The notes under the pieces are model-generated. The model searched no databases, had not been told where the DNA came from, and saw only the letters and a program-made list of their open reading frames with translations. A DNA stretch of 64,000 nt from contig JAVDOI010000006.1 of the NCBI GenBank assembly GCA_032191485.1, forward strand, positions 10,857,556 through 10,921,555, given 5' to 3'. Each line of letters opens with the position of its first letter. Position 1 is the first letter of the stretch. Made by a program: the position numbers and the translations under genes. Shown here in pieces: positions 1 through 13,900 of the stretch. The stretch comes from Leptoclinus maculatus. Its lineage: Eukaryota > Chordata > Actinopteri > Perciformes > Stichaeidae.

Positions 1-370
1 TGACTATTTGAATTTGGACACCTTAAAGCCAACGTATCATTTAAACTGGGAAATATAACGGCAGACAACTAGATTGAGTCTACCTGACCTGCACTCTTAC
101 ATCAAAAATGGCAGTTGCACAGAAATATATGCAAAATAATTACGTTGAAAATTACAGTTTAAACGTTCAGAACTATTATAACATCGCTGCTGAAAAAACA
201 GCCAAACTCTCAGGATGTCTATCGGCTACAAAGCTGGTTTTAAGTATTAACAAATATCCATTTAAGGATCCAACGTATCCTGTAGTGTCCACTTTTTCTG
301 TCCATTCCAGTCGTGGATATGAGGCGTGGCGAGGAGATCTTTATTGCTTGCTTTAAAATGGACTGATGAC
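1..370. other. 3' flank of cdk2, no gene recognised
   Basis: AT-rich sequence downstream of the cdk2 stop codon. An open frame of 82 codons at 108-356 on the plus strand has no recognisable similarity and no splice or family signal. A minus-strand AATAAA (plus TTTATT at 340-345) lies about 26 nt past the cdk2 stop and could be a polyadenylation signal, although that would leave a very short 3' UTR. Confidence 0.5.
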
Positions 371-2912
371 TCAGAGTCTCAGATGAGGGATTGGCATGGT
401 GACGTCGCGGAAGTATCGATGTACGAGGGCGTTCTTGGCAGACAACCTTTTGTTTGGGTCATAATTCAGCATTTCCTGCAACGACAAAAAAAACTGAAAT
501 TGAGAAATATAGTCCAAAAAAACTGGGACACATGTGCCTGGTTTTGTTGCATCTAAGTGCAGTAGTTCCTGCTCTTTGACTCTTTTCACCAACTCTAACA
601 TACATCTCATCGTCACCTTTTGATCTTGCTGACTAACACACAAACAAACACACAAGACCAACTTCCTTGGCCATTAATGCTAAATGAATTCATGAATTAT
701 TGACAAAGGTTCTCACTCCAAGCAGTTCTCTTCCATCCTCATCAAGAATCGGCACCACTTTGGATAAATCCTGCCGGGCCCACTTGGGGAAAGATGGTTT
801 GTAGTCGGGCATTGATGTGACTCCCGGCCAGGCGGTCTCGTCGGGCGTCCCCAACGTTCGGAAGATTCGGAATAACTGATCAATCTCCGAGTCTCCGGGG
901 AATAAGGCCCTCTTGGTGAGCTGTACAACAGTGGACAGTGAGGGGAGTCTGTTGGTTAGGTGTGACGTTTGATCCGTGCGCATCATGTGCAGGCTTCATT
1001 CATTCACAGATACGCTGATTGTAAAATAGGAAACCTAGTGCAAATTTACCATTTCAGCAAAGATGCACCCAAGACTCCAGATGTCGACAGCTGTGGAGTA
1101 GTATTTACAGCCCAGGAGGATTTCAGGTGCTCTGTACCAAAGTGTCACCACCTGAAAAATATCACAGAAGCAGTTTGTATTTAGGGAAAACGCAATTTTC
1201 TCAGGAAGAAATGAACCCTGAATTCAATTTGTATTGTGAGATGTTTTTCTCGACTATATCGGAATACTGAATTCACTTAGAGGAAGCATGATGGAGTGCA
1301 TTTTGCTGCTGCGGTATGGTAATGAATATGCACTTTAGACCATATAACTGACGAACCATTTATCCTGAGGAAGCCTGTTGGATGTGTGTAAACGTTACCT
1401 CATGTGTGTATGTGCGGACAGGCACCCCGAAGGCTCTAGCTAGGCCAAAGTCAGCAAGCTTGATCTCCCCCTGGGCATTGATGAGGAGGTTCTGGGGCTT
1501 CAGGTCTCGATGAAGAACCCTGTGAGAGTGGCAGAAGGCCAGGCCTTGCAACAGCTGGAAAAGGTAACTCTACAAAACACACACACAAAAAACACACACC
1601 CAGGTAAGTCACCGCCAGAGACTATTTACTCTTGATTTATTGGAGGAAGTGAGAAAGATCTGTTTTGCAAAAACACTAGCTGACATTTACCTTAACCAGA
1701 GGCAGCGGGATACCAGCAACCGTGAAGGAGTCCATGAACTTCTTCAGATCCTGATGAAGGAACTCAAACACAAGGTAGAGCTTGTTCTCCGTGTGGATGA
1801 CATCACGCAGTCTGAAACATGTTAACAGGCAGGTTGGCTTAAAAAAACAGACAGAACCAAGTAATACGAGAATCTTGCAAGCAGGATTTAGCTAAAAATC
1901 TGTAACATCAGGCACTTACTTGACGATATTTGGGTGACTGAGTTCTTTGAGAAGGGAAATCTCTCGGATGGCAGTGCTGGGAACACCTTCTGTTTCCCTG
2001 AAGGAAAAACACGGTAAATGATTATGTTACTGAAGCTCAAGTTATACTATTTTACTTCAATGTTATTTACTGCAGCTTGGTTATTACACAATATACTTGC
2101 TTGTTTCAATAAGATATTTAAATCCTTATATTCTATATTTTGTGTATATTCACAGGGCAAACCGTCAAAGGCAACTTAAGAGACAAAATAACTTTGGGGA
2201 GAGACGACGAGAGCTGTTCAATCTCACTCTTATACTGGCACTGTGCATATACATCACTGCAGGAAACACTGGATGAAGTGAGTCAGTGATGCCACCTGCT
2301 GAAGCCTGGGACATCCTGCTCCCTGACACAGCATGGGGGCAAATTAATATTACAAACAATGATCAATCTTTAAGGCCTACATAAAGGAAGCATGTTGTAA
2401 TGGCACAGTGCACCGACACAACAATCAGATCCACAGTTAAATATGCAATACGTATATATTTTTAATGGTTTTAAAAAAATGTTGGGCTCGTGACCCTGTC
2501 ACCCCTTATAATGAAGCGATGGCTACTTGTGACCCTTCAATACATATTAATGCCTTAGTGTAGACTTAAATAATTGGACATGCATGTCTCATCTCTTCAG
2601 TCAAAGTTAAGTAGCTGCAGTAAAATGTCATAAGTATTAAATGAGCAGTATATGATTAACACTAGTTTTACATGTAAAACAAGAGTCTGATGGGAGAGTA
2701 GTACACTTTGATCCCATCTGAAGCATCGTAAAAGCAACAGAGAGAGTTAGCTTGGTGATTAACCAGGTGATGAACCGACACTATGAGTGAACTTACGTGT
2801 CTAGACGGATCTTCTTGAGAGCAACAGTTTCTCCGGTGACTTTGTTCTTCGCTTTGTAAACCACTCCATATGTCCCTTCTCCGATCTTTTCCACCTTCTG
2901 AAACGTATCCAT
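371..2912 (-). CDS. cdk2: Cyclin-dependent kinase 2, 7 coding exons, complete
   Basis: Serine/threonine kinase that pairs with cyclins E and A to drive G1/S and S phase in the nucleus. Exons on the minus strand are 2912-2797, 1997-1920, 1811-1691, 1569-1399, 1151-1050, 920-717 and 475-371. All junctions are GT-AG and the frame closes at 298 codons, the length of human CDK2. The protein opens MDTFQKVEKIGEGTYGVVYK. Visible features are the glycine loop with Thr14/Tyr15 inhibitory sites, Lys33 in VALKK, the PSTAIRE helix, HRDLKPQN with Asp127, DFG with Asp145, the activation-loop Thr160 in TYTHEV, and the C-terminus PHLRL. PSTAIRE together with LARAFGVPVRTYTHEV separates it from CDK4/6, and near identity to CDK2 favours it over CDK1 or CDK3. 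No broken residue is seen. The family assignment is essentially certain. Confidence 0.97.
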
Positions 2913-3560
2913 TGTTTTTCTTCTTCTTCAAATCAACAGTAACAGGATGTCTGGCGGTTGTTTAGCTCGTTAGCAGGACTCCCCTCTTTGTGTGTGAGCT
3001 AACGACTGCTCGGTGGCTACAGAGACAAACGTTGAGGAGCAGCATATAAATAACTGTCTAACCTCCCGGTTCTAACGGACCGGATACAGCCTGTGAGCAG
3101 CTGTCAACGGTGTTTTGTTTTTTAGATCAGAGCGTGAACGCTGGGTTGTGGGGTCAGGTAATTTATTGTCTCTGATAATGATGATATCCGTAAGGATACG
3201 TATTAGCGGCTGCTCCTCAGCACTGAACCAACACAAGAGCATTTCCCGCGTTACTTTACAGTAGCGCTCGTTTTTGTGTTCACGACACACCGACGGATGG
3301 TTCCGGGGGGGTGGTGTTTTTAAGCTCAAAGCCTCTTTCCTTTAGGAGTCGTTGTGAGGAACACTGGTGCCGACAAGTAAGGACAATGTTGTCATTGTTT
3401 TTTAAAAAATACTGTCAGTTGAGTTTCAATTCTTGGTTCGTTGGTAGTCCAGATACGGAGTCATGTTATACCGGGACAGACACAAACGGCCAACAAGCAA
3501 ACCTCACCGGTCAAACTGTGACACGACGATGACGTTTTACGTCATTAACGTCACAGACTG
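2913..3560 (-). promoter_or_regulatory. cdk2 5' UTR and candidate promoter with clustered CRE half-sites
   Basis: The region directly upstream of the cdk2 start codon is less AT-rich than its surroundings and carries CpGs, as expected of a housekeeping promoter. About 620-640 bp upstream, three CRE half-sites fall within 24 bp: TGACGT at 3530-3535, ACGTCA at 3539-3544 and ACGTCA at 3548-3553. They are seen directly; use by CREB/ATF factors is inference. The transcription start was not located. Confidence 0.4.
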
Positions 3561-3878
3561 AAGTGGCAGCAAATAAAAAAGCGGTCTGTTGGTTTTTTGT
3601 TGACATAAAAGAGCAAAAGTACAAACTTCTTGTGCTATACTACAAATAAAACAGGTACATGAAATATATTTCAAGAACGGAAAAATACAATAAAATAGCA
3701 ACAGAAAATATGTATACATATATTTATACCTGTATATACACACTTATATATATTTATATATACACATATATACTGTATATTATGGAAGCCCATTCCCGCC
3801 AGCAAAAAAAAAAAAAAATAAGATCACCAAAAAAAAAAAAAAAAATTAATTCACAAAAAAAAAAAAATGTATTCACAA

Positions 3879-3918
<40 letters not shown>

Positions 3919-4273
3919 TTTTACTTTTTCTCTGTCAGCTAAAAAGAAAAAAAAAATATGTTTCCAGTTGCTGTTTATTGGTCGCCACCTCAGCCACATT
4001 GGTTTCATTCTTTGTACTCCAGAGCTGCTTCTTGCTTAACATTCTATTCAAGGGTGCATTTGCTCAGTACAATCCATGTGAAACATCATCTGCTGAAAAG
4101 CCACGTTAAAAGAAGTCTTCAATGTACTCACAATCCATTTATATGTCAAATGTAGAGTAACCTATGAATAGCTGCTTCTATGACTGTTGTGTTAAAGTAT
4201 CTCATAATTTCGATTTCCTATAGCAACTGGAAAAATCTGGTCAGTGTTATGGTTACAGATGGATGCACCAACA

Positions 4274-4304
<31 letters not shown>

Positions 4305-7300
4305 GAAAAAAAGTAAAATAAAAAAAAAAATTATTAGAATTATTATTATTTATTCTGTGGGTGGATTTTCTTTTTTTTTTTAAGTTACTCTTTTTTTTTT
4401 TTTTTTTTTTAGTGATCTTATTTTTTTTTTTTTTTAGTGATCTTTTTTTTTTTTGCTTGCGGGAATGGGCTTCCATAGTATATAAATATATATGTATGGG
4501 AAAAAAATATATATATCTATATATAAATAAAAAGGTATTATTCAGTTTCATTGTTCACACAATATATAGGTTAGACAAGCAGTTTTGTTTATTTTTGCAT
4601 ACTTTTTGCACCGTAACCATGCGGTCTGGTATTTCTGAATGTCAGATATTGTACTAAATGGCCCCGTGTTTCATAGTGTACTGAAAAGGACAGAATGAAG
4701 GACAAATACCGTTACTCCCTCTACTGGCAGTAGTGTAGCTGTGCAAACCCCCTCTCTGGAATTCGATCATGCGCCAGACAAAATAGAGTCATAGACATCA
4801 GCAGACATTTTGACTTGTTATAGCAGGAAAAGCACTGGAGAAATCCACAATATTCAAGATGTCTCTGCTCCATCAATCATTACATGTTGCAGCAATTCAC
4901 TGTTGCTTAAATGATCCTTGTGAAGAAGACCTTTTCCACTTTGGTTTCACTCCCATCATGCGCAGTGGCTTTGTGTGCCTTCGAGGGACTGATTAACTGG
5001 ACCACAGAGCTGCTGGGCCTCCTATGAAACCCCTTTGGGTAACGTGCATTAAAGGTCCCCAGTCAGAATCAAGCTGGCATATCAGTAGGAAAATTACAGG
5101 TATAAATAATGAAATTAGAGCTTCCAGTTTCAGGGTCCTGGTATTGTGAAGGCTGGCTGGCTCATTGTCACACTGTCATGGCTTTCTGGAATAGAAATAG
5201 CTTTTGTTAATGCTATTAGTAGCACCTGTGCATTATGGCAAGTCAAAATGTGTGCTGTGAAAAAGACAAAGGAGTGGTCATGAGGCATTGGATGTCATCC
5301 GTTACTGCATGAAGAAACAGCCTCTGTTAGAGGCGCTCTTACCAGCACTGCACATGATCAAAGCCCAGAGGCCTGACGTGCATCCAACCAGCAGTTATGT
5401 GAAGTGACGACTGTTTCTGTCATGTACAAGTTATGTATCCTTTGACTGAAAGTTTTGCTTTGTGTTTGCAGAAGAATGCTGGTGTTTGTGGCAATGAGGA
5501 ACTCAAACGACCAACAAAGAGAAGGAATTAGGATCACTGACAAAAATTAGGGAAATTTTGTTTAAGCCTTGTGGATGCACCAAATGACTGCTATGCTCGC
5601 TGTATTCGTTAACTTAATTTTCCTGTCTGGTCTGATCTTGTTCTAGCACTTCACAAACCAGATGGCCTTATTGCTATGGCTTTTGGCCTATAGTAAAACA
5701 CAATTACCATTGTCTGTGAGTTATTGTTTAAACAGACAGAAGGTTTGTCAGTGTGTGTGACAGGTGGAGGACAGGCTCTGTGTTTGTATAATCTTTAGAC
5801 ATCCAAGGTTAACTGTGGTCCTGATGTTAAATGTTATGCCCTTCCATTACTTGTCACACTACGTTAAGGTTGTTCCACAAGTCAATTATTTTGATTATTC
5901 CCTTATCGTATAGTGTAAAATCATTTAATTGTGGCTTGCTGTGCAGAAAACTACTGAAAAATTGCAATCTTATCCAACCAGTCTGTGAAACCCATTGTTC
6001 AATACTTAAATTAATACTCCTAGAAAGCGAGCAGTAATAAAATTGCCAGATTTTTTATTATTTCCGATGACTTCAACAGTCTGAAATACAACTCTGTTAA
6101 TTCTAGAAATTCTCTGAACCTCATGAACAATGTTATCAAAACACTATACAATGGAGACTAATTAGGAAAGAAGCTAACAGTCGACTATTTGTGGTATGTT
6201 AAGTCAGTTGCTCTGTGGGAAGGATTTATTTCCTCCTGAACTCTGCTGTTAGCACATGAGGGGTCACATGTAGTGCAGCCTGAGCAGGCATGAGATAACA
6301 TCAATGGGAAAACCACCAATTGCGATAACAGAGCCCACAATGCCTTTGACTTTCGAGTAAAAATGTTTATTTGTTATAGAAATATATTCCCCTTTTCTCA
6401 GTAAAATATAATTACATAATAATATATTCTCTATTTAATTGTATTACATTCCTAAAATGTACACACAAATGTAGTTACAGCAATGAAACAAGTCCAAAGG
6501 AAACCTAAAAAAAAGTAACAATTACATGATACAAGCTATTACGCACCCATCGACTTTTTAACATTATTTTCGTCACCTTCTTATAACTTTATCTTCTCTG
6601 AAATACTTGTATACTGCGCTATTTTTCTTCAGATTCATTTTTTAAATCCATGTACAACATCTGGATATTAACTTATGTACAGTATTATAGTGGAGGTCCT
6701 GACCAACAATTGTCAAGCCAGCCTCTTTTGTAGCAACTATTTTCATATTATTAGATTTACAACATCTCTCTGCTTTACTATAGAGTATTTCAAGGGTGGA
6801 TTGCAGGCTCCAAATGTCCATTTTCCAGCTTTGTAGAACATGAACACAGGCAATCAGATTACTAATTAATTGTGATGTATCAATGATATCTTGTTTCTGG
6901 ATTCATTGGCGTCATTTCCCTTGTGTGACCTGAAAAGTCTTAATTTGGCTAAATGTGCATATTTGAAGTACAAATAGACGTGATACAAAGTTTTAGTATA
7001 CAAGAATGTGCCTTTTGTGATTTTTAGTTTTTGAATTACTTCCAGAATCAATCAGCTCATTCCTCTAAATATATTCTCGTCCTCATCTCAATGAAACTTT
7101 ATGTTATATCTCGTAAACTGAGTATGGGTGTGTCTGCATTACTGCGAGCACAGCTTCTTAGAGCTGCAGCAGCCTGAGGTGGACAGCAGGGTACAGAGGA
7201 ATGGCTGAGGAAATAAAAGGATGCTATTGATTTGCTGCCCACACACTCCTCTTGTGACGCCCGTGCACACATAGCTCGAAGGTCATATGTCAAAGACAGG

Positions 7301-7922
7301 CATGACTCGAGCTTAGCTCACAGTTCTCACCGCTCTCTCCGTCCTGAAGCAGGCATCACGTACACCATTTTCATTTATACTGTGCAGAAAGCATCCATTG
7401 ATTTTCCAATAATGTGCTCAGAAAATACTGTCTTCCGTGAAGTATATTTGCCACTTTGTGTTCATTTGAATAATTTATGTGCACTGTATCTACCCTTTGG
7501 AGGTTTTTTTTTATTAAGTTACTCTACAAGTTTATGAGCTTTATTGGAGATATTGCATTTATTACTAGAAATTGTAAGAAAAAGTTTGGCGTAAATGTGA
7601 AAAAAACACATTAAGTAAAAGTATTTCTACCACAGATGGGCTAAAACATTTAATACAAAAGATAATAACAATGTCAAAAACTATGGTTAAACTCAACAAT
7701 TTATTGTAAAAAACACCAATAGCTATCACAACAGTACTCATATCTGTTCTTACAAAGGGGGGTGGTACCGGATTGAGACTCACAATGATGTCAGAGGTGA
7801 GAAGAAACCTTCTTAAAGAGAGTGGGAGGGCATTTCTTAAGTCTCTTTGGTAGTTGTTGGGGTTCAGGACTGCCGGGTGAAGATCGGGGCTCAGAGAGCG
7901 GAGACAGACGACCAAATACAGG
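3561..7922. other. cdk2-pmel intergenic region
   Basis: AT-rich spacer of about 4.4 kb between two divergently transcribed genes, so it should hold the upstream control regions of both. The only structured object is the inverted-repeat transposon at 3781-4477, described separately, with simple AT repeats on both sides. The remaining open frames are short and show no family resemblance. I see no further gene. Confidence 0.6.
3781..4477. mobile_element. Non-autonomous DNA transposon with TIRs, copy 1 (697 bp)
   Basis: The left end reads TATGGAAGCCCATTCCCGCC and the right end is its inverse: from the left end's complement, TGCGGGAATGGGCTTCCATA is matched at 4458-4477 with one or two differences. 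The 6 bases GTATAT occur directly outside both ends (3775-3780 and 4478-4483), a target-site duplication. Inside are long A runs on the left, T runs on the right, and a unique core near 3955-4260 that is nearly identical to the core of the second copy at 52894-53732. No transposase frame is present. A 6-bp duplication with TA-start ends is compatible with the IS3EU superfamily as I recall it; that class assignment is weak. Confidence 0.85.
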
Positions 7923-10900
7923 ATGACGACTCTGGCGATGGTGCTGCTGGTTTTGACCTTTACATTTGCAACTGCGATAAGTGAGTACACTTTTTTCCAT
8001 CAGAAACCACTTATTTCAAAGATTTATTTGAGCATTTTTTCACCAACATTGACATTTTTTGTCTTATTTGACACTCTTACAAAAGATCCAAAGAAACAGA
8101 TAAAGTGGAATTACGTTATTAGCACCCTTCTTCTGTTCTGTTTAAGGGAAACAATGTTTGAAAACTGATTTTAAATTATTCGTTTTAAGATAGAGTTTTT
8201 GCTGTGTGTGACATAACACCTTATACCAACACAGTTTAGCAACAGGGAAAGTGATTACTTGTCACTCTCTGTGACTAATGTAAATTAACACATTTCCTAT
8301 CAATTACACACTAAAATGTTAGTATTTCTTTGTTTGGACAGCAAATCGATTGATCTGTCATTTCACGCTTATTTCATGGTAACACACTCCACACTCTCTT
8401 AAAGAGAGTGAAGATATACAAACGTTTACATGCCCCCTTATCTTATGCCGATGTGCATAGACTCAAATATGTTTCAAGGTGTGTGATTCAAAATACTGTA
8501 AATAATATTGGTGGTTTTTTTTCAAACTTGTACAATTTAAAACTATTTGCCATGTTTTTGTGAGGGTATTTCATGCAAAAACATTTTCACACACACACAC
8601 AAACTAAGAAAAAAACCCAGTGAGTCAGTTGTGTGGGATCCCTCATTCCTCTCACTGGGATTACTGATGCTGCTGCTCAGCTGATAGTCACATGAAAGGG
8701 ATTGAGGGGGATTGCAGGTCGTGTGACTCCCACCGCCAAGGACCCTTCTCACCCCTCCTCACTAAAAACATGGACCTGCTCTCATTTACATAAGCATGTC
8801 TATCATTATGTTCAAAGCCTTCTTGATTATAATAGAGAAGTTGTGCCTCTTTTAAAAAGCCTACATAACTTTAACTCTAGTGAAATAAGTAGTTAATGGT
8901 ATACAACCATTGATCTGACACCAAAAAATAAATAAATATCATTTTTACTACAATAACAAAGAAAACTGAAATACATTTTTGCAGGTGCAGGTCAGGTAAT
9001 AAATACAATAAAATAGCCTTTTATTCTATTTTCTCATTGATTTTGTAGGAGAATAGCATAAATTGCAAGATCAATAGCTTCTTTTCCTGAAATGTGTTTG
9101 TGATATTTCTTCCAGAGCCAAGAAGTCAGTTCACACGTTACCGCTCATGGAACTCGCGGATGTATCCGGTGTGGAAAGATGGAGACCCAAGATTCAGGAA
9201 CTGCTGGTTTGGTGAGGCCCAATTTCTTTATTTCTCAAAACAGAAATGTTACAATATTCTGTCTGCCAGTCTATATTAAGATTATAAATCTTTTTTTCCA
9301 GGTGGTGATGTAACTTTTGATCTGAAAAACGACGCACCCACATTGACAGGAGCAAGAGCAACCTTCAATGTTAATCTTAACTTCCCACCAAACCAGACGA
9401 CGCTCTCTGATGGGCAGGTGGTCTGGGCGCAGAACTGCACCATCAATGGTAAGAAAACCTTTCCACTGAGGGCAGGTACTGCAGGTTAACTTTTCATTAA
9501 TGCTCAATCCTCAAACCACATAGCTGATCAAAATGATCTTCATTTCAAGTTTTTTATGCTGTTTTCTGAAGAAAAAATCTTGTTTTTAGACTTTCCTTAT
9601 CAAGAAATAAGAAGAAAAAATGTTTTTAATTAGATAATGTATATAATCATGATAGGACAAAAGACAATGACCTCTTATTTTATTTCACCTGTGTTGCTTC
9701 ATATTGATAGTGATATAATGTATATGATCAGATGTCTGTTATTGCTATTGATGTATATTTGACCTATGGCCGATGACTTTTTCAGGACAACAGTACCAGG
9801 AGGGTCAGGCTGTGTATCCTGACCAGGACACCCAGTCAACTGGAGTTTTCCCCGACGGTACACCGTTCACCAGGAGCCAAGACAAGAAACCCCACTACGT
9901 GTTTGTGTGGAAGGCATGGGGTAAAGATATTTAATTCTGTAATATTTCGTCCTCCTTACCTGCTCCTTAGCTGTATTTGATACTGCAATAGGACATCCAA
10001 ACCTTCTAAATGCAGCTATGACTACATTACATTGACTTGTAAAACCTCCATAGAGATAAAGAACAGACCATAAAGGGGCTGTAAAAGAATACAGGGGAAG
10101 TTTCTCCTTTTTACAAAGCCTTTTTAGTAAACAACTTGTCCGTGCTAATCTCTGACATTGAATATTGTTATATCACCTTAAGGCATACTTTAGCAGAAAA
10201 TACATGTTTTAATTGTGCTATTAACTAAAAAAATTATATATATTTTATTAATTATTCTGTGAATAATTAGTATTATCTGCAGGAAGTTTAATTAGCACTG
10301 TAGTCCTATTTTTTATTTCAGATCACTGTTTACCTGTTTTGATAAACAAGTCATGAAGTCTAACCCTGTGCATTTGTTTAAAAGCAGAGCACCCAACCAG
10401 TAAAAAGTAATAAAAAAGTAAATTTGATTGTGTTGGTTTATGTCTTCCATAAAAACTCAGGGTTTTGGTTAAACTTTATAACCATAACTGTAGCATCTCA
10501 TGTAGCCTACAATATGATGAAAGTGACACGTTGGAGTGTCTCCAAAATGTGTGAATTCAATTAAATTTAGCTGTGATTACCAGACCACTCTAAATAATTA
10601 CAATGTTGCTCTCTTCCAGGGCGTTACTGGCAGGTGGCAGACGGACCATCCTCTTCCCTCTCTATCGGTACAGACAACATCCCCCTGGGCTCCTACAACA
10701 TGGAGGTTGTTATCTATCACTGCCGTGGCAAAGACAAGTTCGTTCCTCTCGGCTATGCCTCCACAGTTTTCGCCATCACAGGTGACCTATCAAACAATTT
10801 CTCACCTAACTTGAGAAAAAAATGATGTGGTTATTTCTTTACAATCCTCATCTTAAAGGTCTACATCTTTTACTCCGTCCTCAGACCAGGTTCCCTTCAC

Positions 10901-13900
10901 CATATCACTTGCCCAAATCAATGATGTAAACCAGGACGACCAGAACTTCATCCAGAACCGAGCCATTGCTTTCAGCGTCAAGCTCCATGATCCCAGCCAG
11001 TATCTCAACAGTGCCGACGTCAGCTACAGCTGGGACTTTGGGGACAGCACTGGCACTCTGATCTCCAGAGACCTCACCGTCACACACACATACCTCGCAG
11101 TCGGGACCTTCAAACCTCAGGTGGTTCTGATGGCAAGCATCCCTAACGGCTGCGGAAACCCCACTGCTGGTTAGAATTTAAACACATTTTATCTTTTAGA
11201 TCTACATACTCTCCTTTAAGAAGTCTGAACAACATTTTGCTCAGTTGTTTTATTTAACTTTAACTTTTATTTCAGTTGTTCCTATGGATGCCTCTGCTGC
11301 TCCAGCAGTAGTTGTGATGGCCTCCACCCCTGCCGCTGTCCCAGCAGCACCAACCGAGGGAGGAGATGTAATTGCCCTGGACGTTCCTGCTTCTGACACC
11401 ACTCCACTCGCTGTTTCTGTGCAGCCAGCTGATGCAGAGGATGGAGAAGCAGTCATTGATACTGACACAGATGCAGTAGAGGTGGCCTCAGTAGCGCCTG
11501 AAGGAGTTGACGCTGCTGTTGTTACAGAGGAACAAGATCCCGCCAACACTGCCGCTGAAGCAGATGTTGCCGATGCAGCAGCAGTTGAGGTGGCCACTGC
11601 TGCCCCAGTTGCAGTTGAAGAGCCAGCAGATGCTGATACAGCTGCTGCAGATGCTGATCCAGCTGCTGCAGATGCTGTTGTTGCAGATGCTGATACGGTT
11701 GTTGCAGATGCTGATACAGCTGCTGCAGATGCTGATCCAGCTGCTGCAGATGCTGTTGTTGCAGATGCTGATACGGTTGTTGCAGATGCTGATCCAGCTG
11801 CTGCAGATGCTGCTACAGTTGAGGTGGCCACTGCTGCCCCAGTTGCAGTTGAAGAGCCAGCAGATGCTGATACAGCTGCTGCAGATGCTGATCCAGCTGC
11901 TGCAGATGCTGTTGTTGCAGATGCTGATACGGTTGTTACAGATGCTGATACAGTTGTTGCAGATGAAACGGCAGTGGTTACAGATGCAACTGAAGAAAAT
12001 GCGCCTGTTATTGATGCTGCTGCTTCAGTTGCACCTGTTGCAGAGGGAGAAGAAACGGCAGTTGAGGCCGCTGTCACTGCTGCTCCTGCAGCAGAAGTAG
12101 CTGTAGAGCAAGAAGCTGACGTTGTGGCTGCTGATGCTGCTACTGTTGAGGCTGCTGAGGCTACGGCTGATGATGCTGCTACAGAGGTTGTCCAAGCTGA
12201 AACAGAAGCCCCTGCTGATAACGTTGTGGCCCCTGCTACCACTGAGACCACAGCTGTAGAAGAGGCAGCACCAGCTGATGATACCGAGGCTGAAGTTGCA
12301 GCTACTGTGGCTCCTGCAGGTGAGTATTTACAGTAAACTAAAACCAGTATACCATTTTTTTAATTGTTCTGGATCTTGTAAGAAAAGTAGTTTGACAAAA
12401 TTTCACTTATTTTTCCAGAGCAACCAGCAGGCGTTGAAGAAGCCGTTGCAGCTGAGGGCGAAGTTCAGGCAGAGGTGGAAACAGATCCAGCACAGGTCGC
12501 CCTTGTTGTGGCTAAAAGACAAGCACCAGAGCTACCAGCTGACTGCATGGTCTACCGTTATGGCTCAGTCGCCACCTCTGTAGATGTTGTCCGTAAGTCA
12601 ATACAGTTTTTGTAACTATGGCAGTTTAAACCTAAACCGATGATAATCTGCTTTAATAAAAACTGTATGATTTGATAGTGGTATAATCTCTCTTTCTACC
12701 TTTCAACCCTGCAGAGGGTATTGAAAGTGTAGAGATTGTACAGGTGTCCAACGTTATAGCGATGGCAACTGAGTTGTTCCAGAATGCTGTGGACCTCACC
12801 ATTACCTGTCAGGGAAGGTGAGCATCAACATCAGCATCATCAACTCAGCGTCAAGAGGTTTACTTACTGTTCAGCTAGACAAAAAAACGATCCTCTAGTT
12901 AGACACAGAAACTGTGATTTATGATGTCTTATTATGTATTATGTTTATGAAAATAACATATACAGTTGTGGTTGTTCTCCTTGTATCTATATCTCTGCGT
13001 TCTTATTATCCTTCCTTCAGTCTGCCAAATGAGGTCTGCACAGTTATTTCAGATGCTGACTGTATCACGCCAATGGAAACTGTCTGTAGTGCAGCTACAC
13101 CCTCTCCAGACTGTCAAATTATCCTTCGTCAGTTCTTCAATGACTCTGGAGTATTTTGCATCAATGTCTCCTTGACCAATGATGTCAGTTTTGCTGTGGC
13201 AAGTGCAAGAGTCAGTGTAACAGTAGGTGGGTGAAAGAAAAATTACATAAGGACCACTAAAGTACTCAATCCATAGATTATGCTCTCATCTGTGTGATGT
13301 GTTTCAATTTCAGCCTCCGGTGGTTCTCCAGGTGGAACAGCAGCCACAGTCCTGGGGGTTATGGTTCTCGCCTGTGTTGTCTGTTGTATTGGTTTTATGT
13401 ACAGGTGAATACCTTATTTATCAACTTTTCATTTATGAATTTAATTTGGGGCCAAAAAATAAATAAATTTTTTTGAAAATAAATTGCAAACAAAGATACT
13501 GCAATTATGGTAAATTATCCTGGTTTCATTGTCAAAATTATGTTAAAAAAAAGTTAAACCGAGTGATACTTTTACATGTATTAAACCAAATTATTGGACA
13601 AATTGACATTTTATCCTAATGATGGAATCAACAAAGTATTTACAGCTCATACTGATAGGAACATGAATGTCTGTTCCAAATTTAAAATAACTATCTTCCT
13701 CCCATTTTACAGTTTTTATTACTTGTTTACTTTGTATGATTTTGTTGTTGATAGAGATTTCGGCTTTTATTTCATGCCATAAGCACTCTTAACACTGTTT
13801 TGTGTCTGCAAACAGGCGGTTCAAGCAGTACCAGCCACTAAGAGAAGACCATGGTGACGGTAATGGAGGCAGCTTGGCGGTGACATCAGTGCCTTTGTTG

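Noticed and set aside
11250..12251. 333-codon open frame on the minus strand opposite the PMEL repeat exon
   Set aside because: It is the antisense shadow of the Ala/Asp repeat (Ser/Ala-rich), with no splice sites, start context or family resemblance. The sense frame is the true PMEL exon.
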